Below, in pieces: positions 20,882 through 31,145 of a stretch of DNA of 64,000 nt. Position numbers and translations under genes: made by a program. Below the pieces are notes generated by a model, which was given only the letters and a program-made list of their open reading frames with translations, was not told the origin of the DNA and ran no database searches. Within the stretch, counting starts at the first letter, position 1; each line of letters starts with the position of its first letter. Location of the stretch: assembly GCA_021234155.1 (NCBI GenBank), contig JAJEKV010000040.1:6413278-6477277 (forward strand). The letters are read 5' to 3'. Source of the DNA: Isoetes taiwanensis. Taxonomy: Eukaryota > Streptophyta > Lycopodiopsida > Isoetales > Isoetaceae.

Positions 20882-21711
20882 GAAAACCCAAGGCACACTT
20901 ATAGTTCCTTGATATAAGCTCTTGTTGCTGAATTAACTCTTTATAATAATTCTGATTTATTTTCTTTGGCATTCGTGAGGGCTCGCTTATAGCGGTGCCA
21001 GTGCTTTGGGATTTGAGACATCAATCCTCTTCATCAGGTCCCTATGGTGTAGCATCCTTGCTTTGATTTAATTAACTATCTAATAACCGCATCTCAGCAT
21101 CGATAATTGGTAAGTATATTGTTTAAGATTTGAGAGATCAATCTTCTTCACCATATCCCAATAAAGATTTCTGGGATTCTTAATTTGATACTTGCTCATA
21201 TTGAATACCAGGATTAGTGTTTTGAGCCTAGGTAACGCCAGGACAGACAATCTCAAACTCTAGTGAGTGCTAGTTTTTGGAGTAAGCGTTTTTGGAGTTC
21301 TTAGCCTTCATGTCAAGGAGCTCTACAGTCCTCTAGTCCTATGCAACCACTCTACAGGCACAGAAGAAATCCCAGATGTTGCAATTTGGCTGAAATCAAA
21401 TTCAACTAATATGAATTTAGCATTGGTATGCAACCAACCTTGTGGAGCTTGCAAAATTTGGAGGTTGAATGTAAATGTAAGGTAGAGGGTAGGCTACATT
21501 AGTGATATACTTGACGTAAAAATACGGTTAAGGGTAGGGTCAATGGGGATTGGACTACGCGTAAAAGTATGGAATCAGATATTATTTTTCACCAACACCA
21601 GACTGTATACATAGGGGTTTCTATGGGGGGCGAGCCGTATACGGAGGGGTTTCTCCTGACCCCTGGAACGCACATGACATATCCCCTTTACATAGAGGTG
21701 AACCCCCCGGG

Positions 21712-23390
21712 CTCTCGCTCATGTAGTCAAGGACACGGAAGTTGTTCCACACATTCAAACTCCAGATATGGAAGTAGTGGATCTTGGTGAAAATCAACCG
21801 GTTCGCTTGGCTGCAAATCTTCAGCCAACTTATAAAGCTCGTGCTGTCGCTTTATTCAAAAAGTTCAAACACATCTTTGCATGGAGCTATAAAGACCTTA
21901 GGGGTATCAAAAAAGAGTTAAGGGAACTGACCATTCCCACCAAACCTGATGCATGCCCAATCTAGCAACGACAGTACCGGCTCAACCCCAACTATCCTGA
22001 CTGCGTCAAAGCCGAAATTGACAAACTTCTTGCTGCTCGCTTGATTTATGAGGTCAAACACTCCGAGTGGGTGAGCCCAATTGTCATTGCTCTCGAGCAC
22101 AATGGAAAAATCCGAGTTTGCGTGGACTACAAAAAATTAAATCAGGCCACGGAACGGGATCATTTCCCGCTACCCTTCACAGACCAGGTTCTGGAAGAGG
22201 TCACTGGTCACGAGATGTACTCCTTCATGGATGGTTTTTCGGGGTACAATCAAATCTCCATCAAAGAAGAAGATCAACTCAAAACCACTTTTACCACGCC
22301 GTGGAGCAATTTTGCCTACAAGGTGGTTTCTTTTGGGTTATCAAATTCTCCATCCACTTTTCAACGTATCATGCTTTCAGTATTTCAAGATTACCTGAAA
22401 GATCGTCTCTTTCTGCAAATCTTTCAGGATGATTTCTCACAGCTCAATGGATGACCACCTTGAGAAGTTAGAGCTGGTTTTTCAAAAATGTGATGAGTCT
22501 GGTATCAGTCTCAATCCAGAAAAATGCACCTTCTGTGTCACCTCTGGTGTCCTTCTGGGTCATGTGATTAGTAAAGAGGGCATCACCACGAATCCTGCCA
22601 AAATCAATTGCGTGCTGAAAGCACATGCACCATCCAACATTAAAGAGACACGTTCCTTCCTGGGTAAGGTCAATTACTATGCCACCTTCATTCCTGGACT
22701 CGCTGCCATTGCTGATCCCATTCATAAACTCACAGGTGACGAATCCGCTTGGGCTTGGAATCCCCAGGTGGAGGCAGCATTTCAGAAGCTAAAGCTTTTG
22801 CTTACTCAGGCACCGGTACTTGTTCCCCCTCAATGGGACAAGCCCTTTCATGTTCATGTGGATGTCTCCGCTTTTGCTATTGGTGCTGTTCTCTCTCAAG
22901 CATATGATGAGCATATGGATAAACCTATTCGCTATGCTAGCCGGAAACTTAATCCTGCAGAGCGCAATTATTCTGCCACGGAGCGGGAAGCACTGGGCTT
23001 AGTTTTCTGTGTCCAATGCTTCCGTCATTATCTGTTGGGAAGCAAGATCACATTCTTTCTCGATCATCAAGCTCTTCTTTATTTGATCAACAAAGCCATG
23101 CCCACGGGTCGCATCGCTCGTTTGGGTCCTGCTTTTGCAAGGATTCCTCCCTTCGAAATCATTCACAAGGCAGGAAAATCTCACGTTGTGCCTGATTATC
23201 TCTCATGCATCCACACGGACGACCCGTCCACGGGTGTTTCTGATGTTTTTCCAGATGCACAACTGTTCTTGATCACAGCCGGTTTCATGACTATCAGCAG
23301 TATCTCCTCTCTGGAGCCCTTCCGTCTGAGGATCCCATCCTCCAGAGAAGCTTCACTCACGCCGTCGTCAGTTCCTCCATGAGGTTCGTG
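21712..23390 (+). pseudogene. RT-RNase H of gypsy element 1
   Basis: The frame resumes at the right flank of the TIR element. RT motifs include VSPIVIALEHNGKIRVCVDY, FSFMD-like YSFMDGFSGYNQI, FGLSNSPSTFQRIM and the active-site strand LQIFQDDFS, where the usual YxDD reads FQDD. A one-base shift follows at about 22438-22450, then the thumb region, LGHVISKEGI and RSFLGKVNYY. RNase H shows FHVHVDVSAFAIGAVLSQ, YSATEREALGLVF and FLDHQALLYL. A TAG at 21963-21965 and the shift mean the polyprotein is not continuous. There is no chromovirus signature. Element 2 carries the same order. Confidence 0.85.
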
Positions 23391-23398
23391 ACTATACC

Positions 23399-24526
23399 AT
23401 GGTTGCGGGCCATCTCTACAAACGTGGCAAAGACATGGTTCTGCGTCGGTGTGTTCTCCCGCATGAAGTGCCAGAAATCGTTCGACAAGCTCATGAAGGC
23501 CTAGGTGGTGGCCATTTGAGTGGTGATACCACGACATGCAAAATTCTTCTTGCAGGCTACTTTTGGCCCACACTCTTCAAGGATGCTCACGCTCAAGTAC
23601 GCACGTGTGATGTCTGCCAACGTGTGGGTTGACCCACGGCCCGTGACGCTCTTCCCTTGACGCCGGTTACCACCCCGCTACCCTTCAGCAAGTGGGGCAT
23701 GGACTTTGTGGGGCCCATGGATCCTCCTGCGCGGCACACCCGTGCCCGCTATATTTTGATTCTTACGGATTATGCCACGAAGTGGGCGGAGGCCTGTGCA
23801 CTTCCTGACAACACTGCTGCCAGTACAGCTAAAGTTCTTTACACGCATGTTATCACGCGTTTTGGTTGTCCCACGGAACTGGTCAGTGATCGTGGTGTCC
23901 ACTTTGTCAATCACACCATCAAGGAGTTGAAAAGCACACCTAATTATCCTCAAGGGAATGGCTTGGCTGAAAGCACTAATAAGACCCTCATTACCATTCT
24001 GAAGAAAATTTGTGATGCTTCTCGCACGGATTGGCAAGACAAGCTACCTACTGTTCTCTGGGCTTACAACACAAGTTTTAAAATCGCTACTGGCCACACT
24101 CCTTTCAAGCTGGTTTATGGCCAAGAGGCTCTCATGCCTTTTGAATATGTTCTTCCAGCTCTCCGTTTTCAATTGGCCACCGTGCATAATCCACCTGCAG
24201 CACTCCAAGAACGTGTTTATCAACTAGAACAGTTACTTCGCCGAGACGCTTATCTGCATGTCCTCACTGGCCAACAATTGAGAAAATCCTGGCATGACAA
24301 ACATCTCAAAGCAAAGACCTTCAAAGAGGGAGATTTGGTTCTACTTTATGATTCCAGATACAAAAATTTTCCGGGCAAATTAAAGTTTCGATGGCTTGAT
24401 CCTTATCAGATTCTTCAAGTAGTGCAACCAAGTGTTTTCAAACTTGCTAAGTTAGATGGCACACCATTACCTACTCTAGTTAATGGCTTTCGCCTCAAAC
24501 TATTTGTGTATTGGGAAGGGGGGTAG
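23399..24526 (+). pseudogene. Integrase of gypsy element 1 (non-chromovirus)
   Basis: The zinc-binding region has HEGLGGGHLSGDTTT and CDVCQRVG, broken by a TGA at 23630-23632. The core has KWGMDFVGPMD (first Asp), LVSDRGVHFVNHTIKEL (second Asp) and YPQGNGLAESTNKTL (Glu), and the C-terminus has FKEGDLVLLYDSRY and KFRWLDPYQIL. No chromodomain follows; the frame closes at 24526. This, together with the tRNA-Asp-like primer site, places the element outside the chromoviruses. Confidence 0.85.
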
Positions 24527-24730
24527 AGACCTAGTAGCCATTATTTAGATGATGCTCCTAGTTTAGACCCATTAGTTCCCATTATTATGTGGCCCGTGAA
24601 TAGAGCCCACCTGGCTACGGAGGCTATGGAGTGACTGAGCACCACACAACGGGGTCAGTGGTAAAGTGGAGGGAGGACCCTGCTGAGCGCGGCTACTGGG
24701 GTCCCATAGCGGGCTAGGCTCATAGTCGGT
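24527..24730. other. Unassigned spacer between elements 1 and 2
   Basis: About 200 bp of GC-rich sequence follows the integrase. It has no polypurine tract before the next LTR, so this LTR is the 5' LTR of element 2 and not the 3' LTR of element 1. It may be the 3' end of element 1 or part of the minus-oriented LTR that element 2 interrupted. The last five bases, TCGGT (24726-24730), are the left target duplication of element 2. Confidence 0.5.
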
Positions 24731-25314
24731 TGTTAGTCATGTGCCTCCTGGTACAGGACTATTCATGCATACGACGGACCAGGTCAAGCTCAAGGATCCA
24801 CAGACAGGCACGGGTCAGCCGTCAAAATCCCAGCAAAAGACCAAGCAGCAGACCACGCAGTCAAAGCCTGGGTCTGCTACCAAGAGGCGCCGCGACAAGT
24901 GATGACCCGTCACCGCCTATGTCAGCATCAGCGTGATTCTAGGCACTTCAAGAGGCACCGCCAACATTGTCCTACAAATCAGGCCTCCTTCCAGGAGTCG
25001 GCACCGAGATCAGTCAGAGTGTCTATATTGGGCCAAAGGCCATTGTACTATATATATGAGTAGAGCTAGCACATGAGTTTTAGATGAGTTTTGAGTCTTG
25101 TCTCTCTTCAGTCTTCTCTCGACGATTAGAGCTCATGTATGTTCATCATTGATATCAAGGAAGCTTATCATTTTCCTCTCATTGTTCTCTTTTGTTCTTT
25201 TCTTCTTCTTGTTCTTTTCTTGCAAATCCTCACGTGACATAGTCCCCCGGATTCTCTGTTAGATCCAAGGGTCCTCACACGAGGGCTGTCTTGCGGGGAG
25301 TTCCCAACCCAACA
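24731..25314 (+). mobile_element. 5' LTR of gypsy element 2
   Basis: TGTTAGTC...CCCAACA, 584 bp. It matches the 3' LTR at 35040-35618, and the R/U5 part (about 25030-25200) is nearly identical between them. It has a TATA-like 'tactatatatatgag' near 25048. The target duplication TCGGT precedes it. Confidence 0.85.
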
Positions 25315-27020
25315 GACCAGCGCCTCGCTTGGGCGCCATCATCGAAGGGAAGCTGTTTCGTGACATGTATGGATCTCTATGACATTGAGGGAGGCCACAT
25401 TCGGTCTAGGGCTCGGTCGGGCCACCCACCCCTCGTGTCATGTCTCGTCCCAAATTCCCCACCTCCAACAAGCAAACATTGCTCACGGCCTCGGTCCACC
25501 TCATCACTATCGGGGCCCCTATCAGGCTCCACCTTCTCAACCTTACTTTCATACCCCCTGAACATGCCTACATCCATCATTCGTCTGGCCATACGCCTCT
25601 GCCTTCACAACCATCATCTCCCCCGGGTGGGCAAGGATATCCACATGTCTCTTTTGCTCCTCCACAATAATTTCCCTTCCCTACCTTTCCCACCGCTCTT
25701 CCTGTTTACAATCTTACAGACCTCAAAACCAATGATCAGGCACCTCCAAGCCTCCACCTCGACCACCCCTTCGCCAGGTCTTTCCAAAGACCATACCACC
25801 TCCAACTCCACTCAATATACTCACTATACCGTTCCTGTCCAGCCAAGCACTTTCGCCTCTACCTTTCAGACCCTTAAGCTGACTTATCCCACCTTTGGCA
25901 ACACGAAAGGCAAACCCTTAGACCAAAGTGCTCAAGCCCACATGGAAGAATTTGAGGCTCTGGCTGTCCTGAATGGTCATGCGCAACCTCAACTGAAATT
26001 CCACATCTTTTCCACAACGCTGCGTGGCTCCCCTCATCAATGGCTCATGTCCAACAAAAGCCACTTGAAACAAGATTGGTCAGAAATGAGAACTTTTCTT
26101 TCTCACTATGGGACCACGGATGATGATCGACTTCATCTCAAGCAACTCAATGACCTTCAACAAGAGCCCACAGAAGTCCGCCAGGGATTTTGCAGATCGA
26201 CTTCACATTACGCCAAAGGCAAACTCAAGGAGTACCCCACACGAGCGGATCTTGGTCTCGTTTCTCCAAGGACTTCCTCCAGCTATCCGACTCATGGCCA
26301 ATACTGCTGCCAAGACTTTGGAGCGGGCTATCGATCTTGTCAATCACTTTCGATCAATGTTTCCTCCCATGGCGTGGCTCTTGAGAGCTCCTTTCATTCC
26401 TCCCGTCATGGTTCCCCGACTGTTCAACCTCAACACGCAATCCAACTAGCATCCGGATCACGGTGCCATATGCAAAAAATATCAAGGCCACTTGGCGAAT
26501 GAGTGCAACTCCACCAATGGCCCACCTCATTGTAAAAGATGCAACATGTGCAATCATGCCACGGAAGAATGCACCGCACTCATCCTACACCTTTCCGCAA
26601 AACAAGATGGTTTATCAAGTGCAAACAACACCTCGGCACCAATCGCCAATATCGGCTGACCACCACTTTGGCGCAACCCAATCAACTCTATCAACCTAGG
26701 GGCAACAACGGGGACCCAACACACGCCCTCCTTTTGATCCTTGGCTTCGTGTTATCACTTCAAGAATGGGGTCATACCACCACGGGCGTGTCCTCAACTT
26801 CCACAAGTTCAGTGCGGCTTCACAAAATCGACCACATCGGTCCGCCTCACGGCTTACCAACTCGATTGCTAATGGCAAACAAGGCCCAAGCCCGTTCTTC
26901 TAAGCCACCTCGCGCCTCGGCAATCACGCTATCAACCAGCTCCCCGCCAATCAACCTCGGTTGGATCAACAAGCACAGGAAGAAATTTTTCGGGCTCTTA
27001 ATCCTCCGGTCTGACCATCA
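25315..27020 (+). pseudogene. Gag of gypsy element 2, broken
   Basis: Same order as element 1 gag. The capsid segment reads LTYPTFGNTKGKPLDQSAQA, LNGHAQPQLKFHIFSTTLRG and HQWLMSNKSH (25870-26090), then the ADRLHI and FLQGLPPAIRLM blocks (26180-26310). Degraded zinc-knuckle sequence follows at about 26465-26580. Reading frame changes every 100-300 bases because of short indels, many in CG-rich words, while the amino-acid similarity to element 1 remains high. That is more than expected for simple old decay and may include consensus errors. Confidence 0.75.
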
Positions 27021-28345
27021 AATTGGGTTGGTTTGGTTTCACGCCCGGAACCGTGCGTCCCACGCCCCTTAACCATTATTCCTAATGGCACGCCTTTGCC
27101 TTTGTCGCCGACACCATTCCTCATGAAGAAGAAAAAGGTTCACTTTGCACTGACTTGGAGAAACTCATGCCGCATGTTATGCCTAAAGTTCGCCAAAGCA
27201 TTACGAACCTCATGCAAGCCGGGCCAAGCCGTGACGTTGGCTAATGTTCATGCCACTACTGAAATCAACAAAGACAAGAAGCACCTTCCACGCCTCAACC
27301 TCCACGCCTCGGACCTATCCAAATATCGCCGCGAGGTTGACCTACTTAAAGAAGTTGCTTCTTTTACCACGCACTCCACTTTGTGGATCCAGCCATCCTT
27401 TTTCTCATGTGCCTCCGAACTCCAAGAGGAGCTAGCCAAAATCAAAATTCCTTTAAGTTTGGCCACAATTTTGAAACTCGTCTCCGCTCTCAAGGACCGC
27501 CACCACTCCCCGACCGCTTTGGTTGGGGCTGTTGCTACCTCTACTCCCCACGGTACATGCCACTGGGCAATCAACAAGTCAATCATGTTCAAATTGACCG
27601 GAGGTAGCGCGATCAATCTCATCACGGATAAACTCCAAACAAATGGGCATCAAACAACTCTATTGTGCCCCATATGACATCAAATTGGCCAATGGCCATA
27701 TCATCGAGACCTCAAGGCGCCACTTCTTCACATCAACATTGGTGATCTCGATTCCCTTGGAATTTGGTGTTTGGAAGGCTGGAGAAGATCCGGTGATTAT
27801 GAAATGTTGGTCGAGCAGACCTTTTCTCCGCCAAAGCCAAGAGTATCCATTATTGGGCCACGGATCGCTTAGTCATCACAGATGGTCACCTCAATGCCAC
27901 CATGGACTTGGAAAAAGCAAAATCATTTCGCCGACAATGCCGAACCCTCTCCTCCGACACCGATTCTCGAGGACGCCCAGAATATCTATCACATTCGAGC
28001 TCCACTGAAGTCCCTCCTCATCCTACCCGAATATGCCGATCCTTGGGGAGAAATGACTCTTGATCGTGACCGACCCGCTGCTTTGCTTGACCCTTGCCTC
28101 CTTGCAATCGAATCCAACGTGTTGATCACTTTTCGTGATGTCTTGAACCTCCCCGCCTCCTCCCCAGATGTACACGCCGTCATGAAGCAACCTCTACGCT
28201 TTTATGAAACTCAAAGAACCTCTCTTTTTTCACCACGCAGAAAAGCACGCATCCCGTTATGCTTCAACCTCCTCGCTCATATTGTCCAGACACCTGGAAG
28301 TTATCCCCATATTCGGACTCACGAAGTCGAGATTGTAGACGTAGG
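27021..28345 (+). pseudogene. Protease region of gypsy element 2
   Basis: Matches element 1 in order: KIPLSLATILKL near 27440, the protease strand FKLTGGSAINLITDKL near 27590 (the catalytic DGGSA reads TGGSA in this frame), GIKQLYCAPYDIKLANGHI, and EFGVWKAGEDP. It then runs without interruption across the site where element 1 carries the TIR transposon (about 28255-28300). Numerous shifts. Confidence 0.7.
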
Positions 28346-29900
28346 GCAACAATCACCGTCCAATTGTTTTGCCGAAATCTTCCGATACCCTATCGTAATC
28401 AGGCCATCACGCTCTTCAAAAGTTCAAACACATTTTCGCCTAGAGCTACTGAGATCTTCTGGGATCAACAAAACCTTGGGGAACTCACCATTCCTACCAA
28501 AGTTTGATGCACGCCCAGCCTAGCAACGCAGCATCGCTCAACCCCATTACCGCGGATCGCGTCAAGGCGAAATTGACAAACTCCTTTTTGCAGGTTTGAT
28601 CTATGAGGTCAAACATTCTCAATGGGTGAGCCCCATCGCCATTGCACTCAAACACAATGGTAAGATCCGCGTTTGGACTACCGAAAACTCAATCGAGCCG
28701 CGAGGCGTGATCATTTTTCCACTTCCCTTCACGCACCGTGGTTCGAAGAGGTTGCCGGACATGAGATGTACTCCTTCATGGATGGTTTTTTCGGCTACAA
28801 TCGATCTCAATCAAAGAATCTGATCAACTCAAGACTACTTTCACCACCCCGCGGCACTTTTTGCCTACAAGGTGGTTCCTTTTGGATTATCAAACTCTCC
28901 ATCCACGTTTCAACGATCATGCTCTCGATTTTCATGATTTTATGAAGGAAAATCCCTTCTTGCAAATTTTTCAAGATGACTTCTCGCCCTCAGCCCATGG
29001 CTGACCATTTGGATAAATTGGAACTCGTCTTTTCAGAAATGTGATGAGTCCCAAGCATTAGTCTCAATCCCGAGAAATGCACCTTTTAAGTCCACTTCGT
29101 GTTTTGTTAGGACATGTGGTCGACAGCAGGTGCATCACCACGGATCTCGCCAAAATTAGCCGTGTGCTCAAGGCTCAAGCACCAGCCAATATCAAGGAAA
29201 CACGCTCTTTCTTAGGTAAGGTCAATTATTACTCCACCTTCATTCCTCGGACTCGCAACCATTGCGCATCCCATTCATAAACTCACGGGTGATGAATCCA
29301 CCGGGCTTGGAATTCCCAAAGCGGATGTCGCTTTCCAACAGCTTGAAGCTCTTGCTTACTCAGCCCCGGTTCTTGTTCCTCCTCAATGGGACAAGCCCTT
29401 TCATGTTCATGTCGATGTCTCGGCATTTGCTATGGGAGCCGTTCTTTCTCAAGAATATGATGCACACACCGACAAACCAAACCGACACGCCAAATGGAAA
29501 CTCAATTCTTTGAAGCGCAACTACTCGCCACGTAGAGCGAAGCCTTGGTTTAATCTTCAAGGCCCAACGCCTCATCACTATCTTTTGGGCGGTCGGATCA
29601 AATTCTTTGTTGACCACCGGCACTTCTTTATTTGATCAACAAATCCACGCCCACGGGCGCATTGCTCGTTGGGTCCTCCTTCGCAAGAATTTGCACCTTT
29701 GAAATTGTTCACAAGGCCGTGAATCTCATGTTGTCCCGGATTACCTTTCACGATCCACAGGATATGATCCCTCCACTGAGTCTCGGGCCTTTCCCGACGC
29801 AACTCTTTTCCTCGGTCACGGCAACACCTCATTGGTTTCATGACTTTCTCGCCAGTATCTCCTCACAGCGCTCTTCCACCGAGGGCGCCATGCTCTCTCA
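28346..29900 (+). pseudogene. RT-RNase H of gypsy element 2
   Basis: Fragments in all three plus frames: LIYEVKHSQWVSPIAIALKH, MYSFMDGFFGYN, LGHVVDS.CITTDLAK, KETRSFLGKVNYYSTFIPR, FHVHVDVSAFAMGAVLSQ. These align with element 1 residue by residue, but frames change every 50-150 bases. It cannot make a polymerase as written. Confidence 0.8.
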
Positions 29901-31145
29901 ATAGCGACAATCCCGCCGACATCAATTTCTCCGCGAGGTCCGTTGACTACACCATGGTCGCAGCCATCTTTACAAAAAGGGTAAGGATAACATCCTTCGA
30001 CGTATGTTCTCCTCATGAGGTCCCGGATATTGTTCGAGAAGCCCATGAAGGGCTCGGTGGTGGTCATTTTCATGGTGACACCACGGACGCAAAAATCCTT
30101 CTTGCTGGTTATTTTGGCCCACGCTTCAAAGACGCCACGCCACGCCAAGACGCGTGTGGCGCTTGCCGGCGTGGGGGGGCCCACGCCCGTGACGCTCTTC
30201 CCTTGACGGCCGCCACGCCTCCCTTCAAAGAAATGGGGACTGGATTTTGTGGGACCCATCGATCCTCCCCGCGGGCACACCCGCGCCGCTACATTCTGGG
30301 TTCTCACCGACTACGCTACCAAATGGGCTGAAGCTTGCGCGACTTCCGGACAACAACTGCGGCAAGCACGCCCAAGGTCATCTATCAACAAATCATCACG
30401 CTGATTCGGCTGCCCCACGGGAGCTGGTCATGGATCGGTGTCCATTTTATCAATCATACCATCAAGGAACCGACCAGGATTATCTCCCCATACATCATCA
30501 CAAGAGCACACCTTACTATCCTCAAGGGAACGGTTTGGCGTAAAGCACCAACAAAACTCGGGTCACAATTCTCAAGAAAATTTGTGACGCCTTCCGACCG
30601 CAAACCAAGCTTCCTATCGTTCTTTGGGCTTACAATACTTGTTTCAAAATAGCTACCGTCACACTCCTTTCAAATTGGTTTATGGTCAAGAAGCTCTCAT
30701 GCCTTTTGAGTACATTCTCCCAACTCTCCGTTTTCAACTGGCTACTGCCCATAATCCGCCTGCTGCACTCAAAGAATGGGTTTATCAATTGGAACAGTTG
30801 GATGAACTTAGAAGGGATGCTTATATTCGTGTTCTTCATGGACAACGGTTGCAAAAATCTTTACATGACAAACGTTTGAAGACAAAAACATTCAAGGAAG
30901 GGGATTTGGTTCTTCTTTATGATTCTCGGTACAAAAATTTTCCGGGTAAACTAAAGTTTCGATGGCTTGGCCCTTATCAAATAGTTCAAGTGGTTCAACC
31001 TAGTGTTTTCCAGCTAGCTGAATTAGATGGAACTCCATTACCTACACTGGTTAATGGCTTTCGCCTCAAAACATTTCATACCACAGAAAGTGAAAATCAA
31101 CAAATAGATGCTGTTCCCGACACAAACACAACAGATAGTGACTAA
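29901..31145 (+). pseudogene. Integrase of gypsy element 2
   Basis: Zinc region PHEVPDIVREAHEGLGGGHF, core fragments with YPQGNGLA near 30516-30543, and an intact C-terminal frame at 30624-31145 (173 codons: HTPFKLVYGQEALMPFEYIL, FKEGDLVLLYDSRYKNFPGK, LGPYQIVQVVQPSVFQLAEL). The second half is clean while the first is shifted many times. The stop at 31143-31145 ends pol; no chromodomain. Confidence 0.8.

Larger units (their letters stand above)
19251..21711. mobile_element. Pack-type TIR DNA transposon (about 2.46 kb) inside element 1
   Basis: Both ends carry the 18-bp inverted repeat CCCGGGGGGTTCACCTCT, with weaker complementarity beyond it (CATGTGCGT and GTATAC words on both arms). The flanks are near-duplicate: 'ctcctgctc' left and 'ctctcgctc' right, 7 of 9 matching, which fits a 9-bp Mutator-type duplication; 8 bp, hAT-like, is the alternative. 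Related element 2 is continuous here (about 28255-28300), which defines the empty site. No transposase ORF is found, so it is non-autonomous. The interior holds a 108-bp tandem duplication and an antisense receptor-kinase exon, suggesting captured host DNA. Confidence 0.75.

Noticed and set aside
24731-25314. 3' LTR of element 1
   Set aside because: No polypurine tract precedes it, its sequence pairs with 35040-35618 and not with 15562-16142, and the TCGGT duplication assigns it to element 2.
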